Assembly (NCBI RefSeq): GCF_040802235.1
Contig: NC_133158.1
Span: 42,970,001 to 43,034,000, forward strand
From: Manis javanica
Taxonomy: Eukaryota; Chordata; Mammalia; Pholidota; Manidae
Direction of reading: 5' to 3'
Length of the DNA stretch: 64,000 bases
Shown here: positions 32,366 to 45,865 of the stretch, piece by piece
Numbering within the stretch: the first letter of the stretch is position 1
How the letters are laid out: each line of letters begins with the position of its first letter
The notes under the pieces: model-generated
Databases searched by the model: none
Seen by the model: the letters and a program-made list of their open reading frames with translations, nothing else
Told to the model about the DNA's origin: nothing
Program-made: the position numbers and the translations under genes

Positions 32366-32700
32366 TAAAGGAGGGTGAATAGGCAGAGCACAGAGGATTT
32401 TTAGGACAGTGAAATGACTCTGTATGGCACCATAATGATGGACCCATGTCATTATACATGTGTTTGAACCCACGGCATGCACACCACCAAGAGTGACCCT
32501 AAAGTCCTTGTGGGTGGGTGGTGATGACCTGTCTGCGGAGGCCTTGGTTGCACCGGATGCCCCACTTCAGTGTGGATGTTGACAGTGGGGAAAGTTGAAG
32601 ATGTATGGGGGTGGGGGGCTTTTAAGAAATCTCTGTACCTTCCTCTCAATTTTACTGTGGACTTCAAACTGCTCAAAAAAATAATGTCTATTTCAAAAAA
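32366..32700 (+). repeat. Old L1 3' end (plus)
   Basis: Blocks 'gaggatttttaggacagtgaaatgactctgtatg', 'catgtcattatacatgtgttt', 'ccaagagtgaccctaa', 'ggaaatctctgtaccttc' style and a terminal 'caaactgctcaaaaaaataatgtc' fit the 3'UTR of old L1M elements, ending A-rich. Confidence 0.7.
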
Positions 32701-32998
32701 ACTAAAATATAGTTAAACAGAGGCATAGTCAGACAATCAATTCTGGCAAGTGAGACACTAGACAGACCTAGTTGGGGCTTCTGGGAGAATGTGTTTCCTC
32801 ATCCTTTAAAAGGAAGAATTCCTCTTCTCCTCTGAGTATCATTGTCTCTGTTGGATGCCAACAGCGGAGGAAACTGTCCCCACACTAGGAGATGGGGTCC
32901 CAGGGAAAAGGACAAGCCAGCCACAGGGAGGGTGGAGCAAAGACTGGGAGAACTTGGACCTGTGGAGGTCACTGAGCCATGAGGTGTCCATCCCGCTG

Positions 32999-33310
32999 TG
33001 TGGGTAAAATTGCAACATTTCCAGAATCTCTTGCCTGGTCTTTGTGCATTTCCGTATCGGTAGGTGTTTCCAGGGGGTGGAGAGGAGTAGTTCATCTCCA
33101 TATCAATAGGTAATTACAGGGGCAAGTGAGGGCTTATTTGGATTGGGGAGGTTAGGTGCGGTCTCTTCTTCTGCAGCAGGGTCACGAGAGACACGGAAGA
33201 GCAGAAGTCAACTGCTTACAAGAAATAAACGGGTTTCTCCCATATTATTTCTCCCTTTGATTTCAGTTTCAAGGGTATTTGCCCTGGGATCTTCCCCCTG
33301 GAGTTATACA
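32999..33310 (+). repeat. Solo LTR-A
   Basis: TGTGGGTAAAATTGC ... GGAGTTATACA, 312 bp, in line with the other family A LTRs. Flanks (CGCTG and CGGCA) do not form a clear duplication, so the borders may be eroded. Confidence 0.85.
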
Positions 33311-36300
33311 CGGCAAGACTGAGTTCCCTAAGATGGGTGGTCTTGCTGCTGTGTAAGCAGCACGGTTTTCCCATCAGGCCCCTTCTGCCTGGGTTTTCCC
33401 TTATTGCCTTATCACTTGCACCCCTTAATAAATCTGGGGTACATGTGGCTCTTTGGTGGGGGAGTGGGGGGTCTTCTTCCAACTGCTCTGTAAATGACTA
33501 AAGGGCTTCATTTTATCACCCTTCCTACCTGACCTGCTGAATGTAAATTCATCCAACCGGCATCTTTTTAAACATATTCATTCAAATCTACATCCAAAGG
33601 CCTCGGGGAGGTCACAAGATGAACAAGTAACAGTCCAGCCCCTCCGCAGCACACACTCTAGACGTGAGAGGACACGTGTACATGAATGGGATCACTGAGA
33701 CCACACAGGGTGTTATGTCTCTGTGGAAACTGAGTGCTGCGTTTAGAGCCTCAGGGAAGGCTTCCTGGAGGAGGAGACTAACAAATGGGGCTGGCTGTGC
33801 TTCAGTGGGTGGAGCTAGGTGTGAAGGTGGGTGTGGAAAGCTCCCATCATAACTGAGGCCAAACAAGGGCTTAACACAAGGAAATCCAGTTTCCTTCCAG
33901 GCATCTTGGCCCAAGTGCCAAGTTCATTGAGAGAGAAGTGTGGGAATCTAGACTCACATTGTAGAAGGTTTTGTAGGCCTCTGTAAGGAGATGTTTGGTC
34001 TTTATTAGCCAGATGTGGAAAAAAAGAATGTGATAATTAACGGCTTGGAGTCCTTCACTTTAGGAATAACACTACTGTTCTCCAGGTGAGCAGTTTGGCC
34101 AAGCTCATGAGACCAGACTCCTGGCTTCCCACTCATCAGCCAGGAGGCACACAGTCACCTCTGGGTGGGATGCAGGTGACACATCCCCAAACCCAGGGCT
34201 GACAGAGGAGGGTGGGATGTTCTCCAGGAGAAAAGGAGGGTTCTCAACCAACTGAGGTCCCCTTTACCTTTGCAAAATGGAGATAACCTCCAACTTAAAC
34301 AGGGATTGAAAAGATTGAACAATGGAAATATTTTTAAAATCTAGTATGCAGCAATAGCTCAGTAAATGGTAATTATTCTTCTTGCAAGCTCTGATCAATT
34401 GACCATGGAAAACTGAAAAGGTCACCCTTTCTGGCAAGAGGACTAATCGCCCACTTATTAAATCCAATTAAAAATCATCCCCTCCCCCTGCCCCACCACC
34501 CTCCTCCATAACCACAGCAAGCTTCTGCTGACAACACTCACTCCTCCACTGGCTAACCAACTGTGGGCAACCCATTTAAGGGCTATTTTATAATTTACCG
34601 TAATTAACGATGCCAACTCCGGGCACTGAGCGTCACTGGAGAGGCAAGGAGCTGTGAAGGCAGGCAAGCCCTGGACTGGGCCAGGGAGGGCGGAGCGGGA
34701 CCAGGATCCCATCTGGCGGGTGGGCTCTGGGGCACCACCTGGGGAGAACCCCGTCACCAAGCTGTGAGTTTCCCAGCAACAGAGGGAAGACCCCCTGTCA
34801 CAGCCCAGGGTGGTCTTCATGGGTGTGCGAGGTGCCTCCTGGGGCAGCCTTCTACCCCTGTGAAACAGTCCCTCTCAAAGCAAATTCAAAGCAGTTGTTC
34901 TGTCTGCAGAGACGTTTGATCGAGGCTGATTGTCTCCCACAAGGGGCTAGACCCATCCCGGGTCATCTGGGGGCACCACCTGGTCTTCAGGGAACACAGG
35001 ACACAAACCAATTCCCGTGGCCCTCAATGCCGGAGGGAGGGAGCAACAGGGAGCGACAGGCGCTCAGGCCCTTTGATCAGAAGTGGGCTCCTAATGGGCA
35101 GGTTACCTGAACTGTGAAAGGCAAGCTCATCTTTGTTCCTGCCGGTTACTTTCAAGGGGTTTGGCAAAGATTAAAACGATTCTTCCTAATGCAATCTGGG
35201 GACAGGAGTCTGGATGGGTGAGTTCTGGATCAAAGGTAGCAGGATTTCCTGGCATATGGAAGTTGTTTGGTAAACATGACAGACAAGTATGACTGTGTAA
35301 TGAATGCATAAGCTGAAAGAAGGAGGCGGGGGCAGGGAGGGAGGGGCGAGGTCGGGCTGCCTGCAGCCCAGGAGGATGAAGAGCCTCTTTTCTGGGCACT
35401 GACACCGGCAAGCATCTTCCTGCCACTAGAAGAGAAGAGGGATTGTGGCCACAGTGCAAGCAAAGGACGGTGACTGTCCCGAGAAGAGACAGAGATGGGC
35501 CTGTGGCATTTGGAAAAAAAGCTTTACGGTGTTTAGTACCAGCCGACCAGTATGGTGCCTGGACTCCGCACCGCACGAACACTCACGTCATCCCGCCCAC
35601 GCCCCGACCAGGTCAGCACCTGTGTTAGAGAGGAGGAAGCAGTGACCAAGGCTGGGTAGTGAGTCTGCGTGGTGGCGCCCCTGTGCGCCCATGTGACAGG
35701 AGAGCGCCTGGTGGGGCGGGCACACACATTGGGGGCGGAATCTGTCACCTCCACCAGATAGATCCTCAGCCAACAGAGGAAACCAGTTTTGAAGAAGCTT
35801 GAGAATGAGAAAGACCCGCACAGAGGTTAACACCTTATGCCACAAGCCCCAGCGCATTAATGTTTAGAAACGTCATGAGCAAGAACTGCCACGAGGAACG
35901 TCCACCATGTGAGATGAACATGCTCCGCATGAGCCGTGCTTGAGACCTGGTGCTTCGGCAGAATGTTCTTCTTTTCTCTTTTCCCATTTTTCTTAAAGGT
36001 GATGGTGGCCAAGGGGAGGAAGGCAAACCTACTTCTAGATGGTGACTTCTAGTAGCCTAAGACATGAGCTAGACAGGAGGCCAGGAAGGTGCATCCAGGC
36101 AACAGAAAGGAAGTGAACCCCGCCAATGCCCGGCCCTATGGAGGTGAGCAGAGATCAAACCCCGTCAGGAAAGGACCTGCAGATCCCTGCCCACCACTGT
36201 CACTGTGGGTCGGGGTGCCCAGGCTTTGGCAGCCCGCTAACCCACTGGCAGTGCCTTTGGTGGATGGGCCTGGCCTACCCTCTGCAGGAAGACTGCAAGG

Positions 36301-37019
36301 CCTCCCTGCCCCCCTGGGCAGAGCCAGCACCTCACAGGTCTTGTCTCTTGACTTGAGGTCTCAAGGTGGAGGCTGCAGACGTGCAACTGAGGGATTCTGT
36401 GTGGCCGAGAGGGAGGCTGGCGTGTTGAGAACTTAGCTTTCCATCCTCTGGGGTGGAGGCGGGCGAAGGGGAGAGCGACCAGCCGAGCACTGGAATGAGC
36501 CTCACTGCAGCCTCCCTCAGGGCCCAGGCCCACAGCTTCTGCAAGCGAGGGTGGTCTGGAGCCCACTCAGGAGGTCAGGAGGCCAGGATCGAGCCCACCT
36601 AGGATGCCAGCAGAGCTGGGTGTCTCCACGAGGCTCTGCACCTGCCCCTACCACGGCAGCAGGCGCGCTGGGGCTTGCTGGGACCTGCTCTGGCTGTAAG
36701 CACCACAGGTTTTCTTCCTCCTGGGAAGTTGCCAGGCTGATTATGAGCCTAATGTACACCCTCATGGGGTTCTGACAAAGGCCACCGAGACTGTAACCCC
36801 ACGCCTGAGCCCGGGGCGAGGGGGCCCTGGTGAGAGCCACAGGCCTCTCCGCAGAGAAGAGGAGGGAGGAGGAGCGGCTGGCTGGACAGCCACGTCTCCA
36901 GAGCAGCTGCAGGTGGCCAGGAGCTCGCCACTCCCGCCCTCCCTCCCTTTCCCGGTGTCCAAGGACGACTGCGGGAACTGGGGGGTGGGAGGTGGGGGCC
37001 GCACAGAGTGCAGGGAGCG
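33311..37019. other. Intergenic DNA, no gene recognised
   Basis: Becomes GC-rich after about 34480. Holds an L2-like piece at 33640-33850 and two AT-rich, enhancer-like patches (34300-34620 and 35110-35330). Open frames in the GC-rich part overlap on both strands and look like chance. Confidence 0.5.
33640..33850 (+). repeat. L2 LINE fragment
   Basis: The 'cagggaaggcttcctggaggagg' block with surrounding layout is characteristic of the L2 3' region. Confidence 0.5.
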
Positions 37020-37140
37020 CCGCCTAGGGTTACACCCCAGCCCTGCAGCTCCTGGCCGAGACAAGGTCCTTACCCCTCTGGGCCTTGGTTTCCCCCTCTG
37101 ACCAGCGGAGTTGTGTGAGGATTAAACACAGCCATCCCTG
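37020..37140 (+). repeat. MIR SINE fragment
   Basis: 'ccttacccctctgggccttggtttccccctctg' followed by 'gttgtgtgaggattaaa' is the MIR core and tail order. Confidence 0.6.
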
Positions 37141-38699
37141 TGCAGCAGATTGTTTGGGAAAGTAGCCGCTGCTGCTCTGAGCCCCTGTCTGAGTCCACTC
37201 CCTTCAGCAACATGGCCCTGTGTCTTCTCATCCCAGGTGGGGCCCATTCCACACACCTGCAGGCCGAGTGACTCCCACTGGCCAAGACACTGCCATGCAA
37301 GTGGCATCATGCCAGTCTGCGCTCTGCTACTTCTGGTGGGGGTGCAGACGGCAGAGGCCAGGGAAGGAGTCAGTACCAGGCCCAGCAGGGGAGGGGCAGA
37401 GGCAGGAGGGCCCGGCTGCAGGATGTCCGAGGCCAGAGGCCATGCGTCTCTTCTCACGTGGGAATGTCACCTGAAGAAGTGGGCTCTTCAGAGACGTGAA
37501 GGATAAAGTCAAAGGCCTGTCTGCAGGGCAGGGAGTCCTGCGGAGACTGTGTTCTGGGTCAAGAAACATGCTGCCCCACAGGTGTCATTGGGTCACCAAG
37601 TGGGACGGGTGGCATCTCCAGGTGTAGCCCGTTCAGGCTTGCCAGCCTGGCCAGGACCCCTTCCCCCACATGCAGAGGGCAGTGGGGTCTGCGGGGGGGT
37701 TTGGAGCCGTGGCTGGGCTGCCTCTTGTTGGCTTTGTTTGTCTTTATGAAAGGATGGCTGGGGGGCTGCCAGGGCCATTGGCCTGGTTGTTCTTAGGTTA
37801 TTCCTGCTCTTTGAACAGAAGATGCTTCTTCCCTTTTTGGTAGCTCAGGGTCTGCACTTACCTTTCGGTCCCTGTCCCTGTCTAAGTCCATGGGGAGTGG
37901 AAACGGCCCAGGGGTGTGGAAGCCCCTCACCACCCGGGCACCACGTTTGAGGTTCTGCAGCTGGCACTTGGCCATCAGGGATAAAAGTGTGTTTCTGGCA
38001 CTGGACGGCCCGGCTGTGCAGTGGCTCTGAGCTGACTGGGTCTGTGCACTGCGACAGGCTACATGGACTTCTCTGCCTCAGTGTCCTCATCTGTGCAGCA
38101 GTGGTAAGCCCGGCCCCACAAGGCCAATGCCATGAAGTGTTATTTAAGGCTTTAGTAGTGCATGGGGAGAGAGGACGGAGCCTCGTTCTTCCCCGGCCTG
38201 GGATTCCTTCCTTACCTGCCGACCCCCATCAGCTGAGCTGGCAGGAGCTGGGGGCCCCTGGCTCTCCAGGGTAGGATCTCCAGGTCAGATTTAGACTCCC
38301 AGGGGTAGGGCTTCACTCACCTGGACTCACAGAACCAGAAGAGCCAGTTCCTCTGCGGACCCATGCTGGGAGCCGAAAGGCCAGGGAAGAGAGAAAACAG
38401 CATGGAGGTGTGTTGTGTGTACAGCCAGCAGGTTGGCTGCGAGAAGGCACCATTGAACACAGTTGACCTGTTTGGGGAGGAGTCTAAGGTCCCACCCTGC
38501 ACCTTGCCCATGTCACCTGGGTGGTCCCATGGCCCCTCAGGGGTCCAGAGGGACGGAGGGCCCCTCCCAGAAGCCTCGCTCTCAGCCTCATATCCAGGGC
38601 TAGGCCCCTCACTGGACTCTGAGCTCTGGATACCAGAAGCCTTTGAGGTGAGCCTTGAAGCCCCAGCCTCATCTGGTTTGCGCAACGCCCCCACATCGC

Positions 38700-38830
38700 T
38701 CAGCAGATGGGCTCTGGGCTCTGGGCTCTGACTCCCTGGCCCAAGTTCCAGCCTCACCAATGAGCTGGAGCAATTCCGTTCACCTCCCAGAGCCTACGAT
38801 TCCTTGCCTGTGAAATGTGTCTGACCTCTG
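38700..38830 (+). repeat. MIR SINE fragment
   Basis: 'ctctgggctctgactccctggcccaagttcc' then 'cacctcccagagcctacgattccttgcctgtgaaatg' follows MIR order, diverged. Confidence 0.5.
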
Positions 38831-39473
38831 ACTCCGGAGACTGTGAGGGTCCTCCTGGCCAGACACAACCACGAGATACTAAGGCATAACCAGAAATCTG
38901 CGTCTGAGAAAAACAGATGTCAGACAGCAGCCCACACGCTATCTCCACCTACACACAGGCAAGGTATCAGAAGCCCCGTCATCAGAAGGGGTGAGCCCAC
39001 ATGCAGGAGGGGAGACGCAAGGGGCAGCAGGCCATGAATGTCCACACCACCAGGTGGCCGTTGTGGGTCACAGGCCTCCTACCTGGCCAGGGTTCCTTGT
39101 ATCTGTTCTAGAACATTCCTTTCTCTTGCTTTATCATTTGGTGCATCCAGTCCTGCCCTGCAGCTGGGCGCGACCTTTGTTTGGACGCACTGACGTCTTG
39201 ATCACATCCAGGCTGCTGAGACGGTGGGGGCCGTCCAGTGAGCAGGTGCCCCTTGTGCTGTCCTCAGAAGTCATCAGTACTCTGAGGGTATTGAGTAAAC
39301 AATCGGGTTCAGACTGGAGACAGGTGAGAACAGAGACTGTCCTCAGCCGGCAGCTCAGCGGAGTCACCAGATGGCCTCCTGCGTCTCTCCGTGTGGTGGG
39401 TTTGCTCTGTCTGTTAACACTTTGGAACTATATTGGGGACAGAGATCAAGCAGCCCAGAGACACACATTTTAA

Positions 39474-39491
39474 CACACACACACACACACA
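39474..39491. repeat. (CA)n microsatellite
   Basis: Short CA run followed by imperfect ACACGTAC-type continuation. Confidence 0.9.
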
Positions 39492-39989
39492 TGACACGTA
39501 CGGGTGCATGCACACCACACATGTGCCACAAGCACACCAGGTTTTATCATTTTTGCATCAGGTTTTCACACAATGGAGACTATTTTTGGCTGAAGAAAAT
39601 CAGATTGGAGGTAACGTATGGTCTGTCAGTGGGTGCAGGCACATCCTAGAAACCCCCGGTGAATGTCGACAGACCAGATCAATACTCCGGACTTCCAACT
39701 CTGAGGGCAAGAGGAAAATGACCCAGGCTGCCACAGGGTGGAAACTGGAAGTCAAAGATCAGCCCAGCCCAGTGCCTTTCCCAGGGACAGGCCCTTGCTC
39801 AGTGTGTGCTCCAGTGAGGGAAGAGGGAGGAAGCCTGTAGGGCTTGGAGGGAGCCCCACAGTGGGGGTGGCAGTGGTGACCAGGGTGGGGGGGTTGGCAC
39901 CAGCGACACAGGTCTTCAGAGGCCGGCAGTGTCCACCGGGCCTATTGGCCTTGAGGCCTCAGGCCCGGACGACTCTGGGCAGCTGCTGC

Positions 39990-40150
39990 TGGCTCTGCTC
40001 ATTTGGGCCCATCTCCAAACTTCCCACAGTTAGTTTTCTCATCTTTAAAAGTTGGGGAATACCAGCCACTTTATGAAATGGCTGTGAAGACAGAAATAAT
40101 ATTCGTAAAGCCCAGAGCATACTGCGTGGTCCAAAACCAGTGTGCAGGGA
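39990..40150 (+). repeat. MIR SINE fragment
   Basis: 'ttagttttctcatctttaaaagttggggaata' to 'gtaaagcccagagcatactg' matches the MIR second half. Confidence 0.55.
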
Positions 40151-41329
40151 ATGTAAGCAACAAGGGGAAAATGCCCCGAATGGCCAGCAGGCAGGGGAAC
40201 CTGCACAGAAAAGGAACCTTCTTTGTTTAGAAAAATGCACCTCCAGAGAGGGCCTGAGGACCTGCATGCCGCAGGTAGGAGGTGGCTCCCAGGCAAGGAG
40301 CAGGTGGTGCGGGAGGAGTGTGGGTGAGGGGACGGCCTGGGGGCATCACCTCGCCTGGGGGTGGACCAGAGTTTTCCTTTTAACATAGACAAACACAAGC
40401 AAGAAAACAAACCACTTCTCATGGGTAACTCCTAATGACATTTACAGAAAAAGGACATGTATCAGTGGAAGATCAAACAGTTTGGGAAGGCACAAAACGA
40501 AGGGTGAGCCTGCCCCACCTGCCCCCACACTGCTGCCCACGTGTTCTCTGTTCCTGAGGTAACGGGGGTGGGCATCAGCCTGACCCCTGGCCCAGTTCCC
40601 AAGCTGACCACCTTCTTGGGCAGGACCTAGCACCCGTCCCCACCTGGTCCCAAGGCCTGTAACCCTGGCCCTATCTGCTGCCCAGCCCAGCTGCTGGGAC
40701 AGCCCTTCCCCTCCACAGGACCCCCATCTGCCAACCACAGGCTGCGCCAGCATCTTCCTGTCTCCTGCACCTGGACCCCCTCCCCATGCACACCTGGTGG
40801 GACCCGGGGTGCCTCCACAGCCTAGCATATGTGGGTCTGACTAAGCCGTTAAGGCCAGGAGGGGAGGCTGTCATGGAGGCAGAGGCAAGGGTGTGAGGGT
40901 GGCTCACAGGCCAGCAAGACCATGGGGCGAGGGATGGGGGACCAAAGCAGAGCCTCTGCCCTGCCAGCTGCACGCTTGTCAGCAGGGGGCCAGGGGACAG
41001 CATGGACATTCACCCCAGTGCCTGTCCTTGTGGCCATGGCCATTGGCTGGCACCTGGTGATGGCCGTGACAGGCCCTGGAGCCCAGTGCTTGGTGCCAGG
41101 GGTAACTGTCTTGCCCCTCTGCTCTCGTTAGCAGCTGGCAGGTGGGCAGTGGGACTTGAACTTTAAACTGTGCCCACGGGGCAGAGGCACTTTTCCCTAA
41201 ACCTGGCCAACACCTCACGGCTCAGCCACCATGACCATCCCCCAAAGGGGACTGGACGCTGTCAGTAGCCTGGGGGATTCTGGGCTGGGGGATTCAGTGG
41301 CATGTCTTCACTCTGTGTCTCTTGCCAAT

Positions 41330-41640
41330 CCTAAAATAATTCCTAACTTTGATGTGAATGCTGATTTATTTTGCAGATGTAGCTCTTCTGGCTACATGAT
41401 CTGTGATATCGGTGCACTCATCATCAGTGATAAATTCTGGCAAACATTCTGTGTAAGTTAGGCATTCATATCAACTTGTGTGAGAAACAGAAATCCATTA
41501 ACTTAATTTTCTGATTGAACAAACATTTTAATTGTTTCAAGCTCATCATGGCCAAAAGGATTTATTACAAATATAACAATGCATTGCAGATGATGAAATA
41601 AATAGTTGTAGAGTCACACTGTAAAATGTGTAATGAGACC
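41330..41640. promoter_or_regulatory. AT-rich island, candidate noncoding regulatory element
   Basis: About 310 bp of AT-rich sequence in a GC-rich neighbourhood, without transposon features. Includes TTAACTTAATTTTCTGATTG and several TAAA/ATTA cores. No coding frame. Purely a compositional call. Confidence 0.25.
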
Positions 41641-44600
41641 CGGGCCCTAGGGTCCGACAAGGCTCTGTCAGGGCCATGGCGGTCTGTGCCTCCATTACCC
41701 GAACAAATGTCCCAACACCCAACCTTCCATTTCTGGCTGCTTCCTGCTGACCTTGCAACTTGGGGGCTGCCCTTGCCAGTGGGGGGGCCTCGTGGCTTTT
41801 GCCTTCTTCTGGCCCCAGCTCAGGCCACACCACTGGACAGCGGGGGCACTGCGCCAAGTATGTCTCCCAGCCAGCATCCCTGGACTGACGCGGGTTGCCT
41901 GGCCCTGGCCCATCGTGCCTGGAAGAATTCTCTTTTATCAGGGAGCTTTTCGTGCTGACCTGGAAAGAGAAGTTTTAGTTAGAGAGAAAAGAGATGGTTG
42001 GCTGCTGGTCCTCTTCCAGATTCCACCCTGTGTTAGACAGAGAGCTCTGCTTGCCGCCCAGCCGTCTCCCTTGTGGAGAGAAGAGGCCATGTCAGGTGGC
42101 AGAGTGCAATGTGGGGGCCTACCACGTGCACATGTGGATGCCAAGGCCCAGAGGATGCTGGGGCACAGGACCACCAACTTCACCCAGTGTTGTCACCCAT
42201 GGAGGCTTGTTGCATTTCTATTATTTCTTTAAGGGCTGCAGAATGGGGTTTTCATCCAGGAAAAGTTAGATACCTACTGGATTTCCTTCAAATTTCTGTT
42301 TTAGAGTAAGAAGCCACTGTGCTGATTAGGTCAGAGTGAGCTGGGGTTTGGAGTGCGCTGCTCACCACTCACAGGCATCTGTGTGCGCAGAGCATCCGGG
42401 CCAATGGCATCTGCCTTCCTTTGGATGCCCAGCTGTCCTGTCCATGGCTGACACAGCTCCTTCCTGCTGACCCCTCAGTTTTCCTGGCCTGTAGCACCCT
42501 TGCCTCTGGCCAGCAAGACGCCCAGCTTGTCCAGAGCAGCCCTGGCTCTGGCCCTGCAGGAGCTCACAGCCAAATGTGAGATGCAGGTTACCCCAGTCAG
42601 GCCAGACCCCTCCCGTCAATGGCCAGAGACATGAAGCTTTTTTCTGCAGTCACATGATGACCTGGGGGAAGCCCGGTCTCCTGCCCATATATTCAGTGTC
42701 CTTTCCCCCACCCTGTGTGGTCCCTGTGGCTTCCACGGGGCTGTGTGGGGCCTCTTGGGCCTGTTCCCTGAGTTGGCCTGGTGCTGTGATGTCAGGGCAG
42801 CGTGGTGGGGAGGGCAGCGGGGTTGGGGTGATGTCCATGCTCAAGCTCAGGAGGGGCCAGGCTGGGCTTGGGGGACACAACTATGATGGCCACTTGAAAA
42901 GGTTTCCCATCCTTGAAAAAGAAAGGAAATTCAACCAGAAACTGGGGTCGCTCACACTTGTTCTGTAAACACAGAAGTGCGCTAGTTTGTGAGTGTGTGT
43001 GTGGTGGGGGGGAGGTCGGCTCCATCCTGCTCCGGCTGCTCTGGCCAAGAGGTCCTGCTCTGTGGGAGGCATTTGGGGTGATGGTGTCACCCTCACCGTC
43101 CTTGCCTGTCCTGCTGGCACCTGCTATCCTGTTTGCAGGATGCCGGCCCTGTGTGTGCCCACGAACCAGCTGGAATTCCATGTCCCACTGGGCACAGGGT
43201 GGGTTTCTCTCGGGGGCTGCCCCCTACTCTTATCAGGGCTGCCCATTGTCAGGCTGGCTGGTGAACTCACACAGGTGGAGGCCCTGCTGCTGGCTGCCTC
43301 CCAGGACCAGAATTAGGCTGGGCGGTAGGGAGGCCAGGAGAAAGCCCCAATGACCGCACTCCAGGCAGGGGGCCGGCCCAGGAGCCCCCGGGGAAGGCTC
43401 AGAAATGGGGTTCATCTGCTGCCATGGTGTGCTTTCCTTGGGCATCTGGGGCCTGCCCAGCAGCACCCCCCACCAGGCTCTTCCCGTCCTTCTTCAGAGA
43501 ACTCTGTGGGTTCGCAGCCAGAGAGGACCCAAATCTGAGCTGCTCTTTGGCTTTAATTCCTTCCTGCCCTGGGAAAGTCTTTCGTCCAGCCCGTGCCTCA
43601 GTTTCGTCAGGACTCATGGCCAGGTGGGCTCTCCCTGCCCTGCTGCAGGCCTCGGAAGGATGTGGCAGGGGGACTAAGGTGAGGTCTGCCCAGCAGCTGT
43701 GTAAGTCAGTGCGGCAGCTCGCTGGCCTCTGCAGAAGGGGCCAAAGTATGGACAAGAGAGAGACTGTTGGCCACCACGCATGGTCATCGGCTTCCGTCCC
43801 ACCTGGAGCTGGGGCCTGGCATGCTGTCAAGGCTGGATGCAGATTCTCTTTTGTCTGCTGGGCGTCCAGCGGTCCCTTTGCAGGTGATTCCGGGCACGGA
43901 TACGCACGAGGCTGGGCCTGCCTTCTGTTGCCTCCCCCAGGTTGGGGTAGGGGACCGATCTGACACCTTCCCATCCCCAGAGGAAGGAGGGTCCTGAGGA
44001 GGAGGTGGAGAGACTTCCGTCCTTGAGTCACGTCTCTGGCCTGCGGCCCAGCAAATACACTCCAATCAGGCATTGCCAACATGATAAATGCTATTTCTTT
44101 TCCTAAAAGGAGGAAACTGCTTGAAAGGCGCTGGGGCTTCTGGGAACAGCTGGCTGCCGTGTGAAGACCTCATTCGATTGTGATTCCATCACTAAAGAAA
44201 AGGGAAAAAGAAAGGAAACGCAAGAAAGACAAGGGACCTCCACCCCTGCCCCCCAACAGCCGGCTCCCAGCTCCCAGTTCCCAGCCTGGGGGTTCTGGGG
44301 GTCCCCTGCAGGACGGGGCACTCCCCCTCTCTCTCCACAGCCTCTCCACGACCTGGCTGACCTTGATGTGGAGGAATCGCTGCGAAATCACCCGAGGAGC
44401 AAACCGGCCCTGCCCAGCCTCTGCACCCCGCTCAGCACATGAAGGCTCTCTGGGGCTCCTCTGCCTTAGGGGGCTCTGAAAGGGGGCGCACTGACCCTCA
44501 GAACATTACAGTGTGATTCCGTGTCCCTTTCTCCAGCTTATGAACTTCATGCTAAGGGAAGAGGTGCTGGGCTTCCCTGAGCTCCTAGCAGTTTCTGGCT

Positions 44601-45865
44601 GACTGCTTGGGATCTTGTCTGAGAAGCGCAAGACTTAGGGCAAAGGGCAGAAGAGGAGGCTTCAGCCCCAGTCCCATCCCTGCACGTGCATGTAGAAAGA
44701 AGGTGGGTGATGGCACGCACCACACAGCATCGTTGCGCAGGGAAAGCAAGATTGTGTGTAAAGGACACTTAGTGCCCGCAGGGGGCTCAACGAGTCACCA
44801 TAAATATCTGTTGTATATGTTATAAACATAGTATAACCCCTAGAAATAGCAGTAGCTGTGGTTATTATCAGCCTCCATGGAGAGATATGGCTCCCTGCCC
44901 TGAACCCATCTGTGTCGCGACAGGTGTGCAGCGGTGTGGGGCAGGGTTGTGCTTTGAGGGTGCCCTGTGCCCTGTAGGATGTAGAGCAGCATCTCTGGCT
45001 GCCCCCCACCAGATGCCAGGAGCAGGCCCCACCTAGCTGTGATGACCAAAGATGTCTCCAGACACTGCCCAGGTCCCCTGGGGGGCAGGGTCACCCCCAC
45101 AGAGAATAGCTGCAGTAGACAAATAACTGACTCTGAGCCCAGGTTCCCTCTTGGGAAAATGAGAGGAAGAACAGCTCTTCTGTGTACCTGCGGTGGTGAG
45201 GGGACAGTGGGAGGCTGTGCCTCCATGTGGGAAGACGCACATTACCCCCCGACCCAGGAAGGTGAGGGGCTTCTGGGCCAGAGGCCACATGCCCCCCACC
45301 CAGTGCAGACGGGGGCCAGCTGCATCCCCGACCAGGCAGATGGTGGTGCCTCTGGTTGACCGGCCTCCTGCTGTGCAGGGGGTCTCCTGCCTGTGATCTC
45401 ACTGAGCACCGGCGAGAGCCGGATGCTCACAGCAGGTGCTGGCTGTTAGCAGGCGTTCTGAGAAGCTAAGATGTGACCTGGGCTCCCAGCATTTGCCCCC
45501 TAATCTGGGAGACACAGGGCACATGGGGAGCAGGAGCTCGGGGGGAGAGGGAGTGGGTGTACTGCTGTAGCACAGGGACCGTCATGCAGGGCCCGGGCTC
45601 GGCTGGTGCACAAACAGTGCAGAGTGAATGAAGGTCCTGGCGAAGGACCGAGAAGTGTGGTCCCAAGGGCAGGTGGCAGCCCAGTTCCTCCCCTGGCCCT
45701 CAGCACCCCAAGTGTTCCTGCCCAGCAGGACTTAACCAGATGTTTGCTCGTGCTGACTGAGGGGCCTTGCCCCACATACTGCAGCCCCTGAAGGCTTCCT
45801 GGAGGAAGTGGGGGGGGGAGGGCATTGTCTCCTTAGGGATGTGTAGTGTTCTGCTGGGGAAGTGC

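Larger units (their letters stand above)
37141..45865. other. GC-rich intergenic DNA, no gene recognised
   Basis: Dense overlapping frames on both strands (for example 227 residues at 43399-44082 minus) with Pro/Gly/Ser-rich composition and no domain. Contains MIR fragments, a CA repeat and an AT-rich island at 41330-41640. An unrecognised lncRNA or exon cannot be excluded. Confidence 0.5.

Noticed and set aside
43399..44082. 227-residue minus-strand frame in GC-rich DNA
   Set aside because: No domain, overlaps equally long frames on the other strand, and lacks recognisable exon structure.
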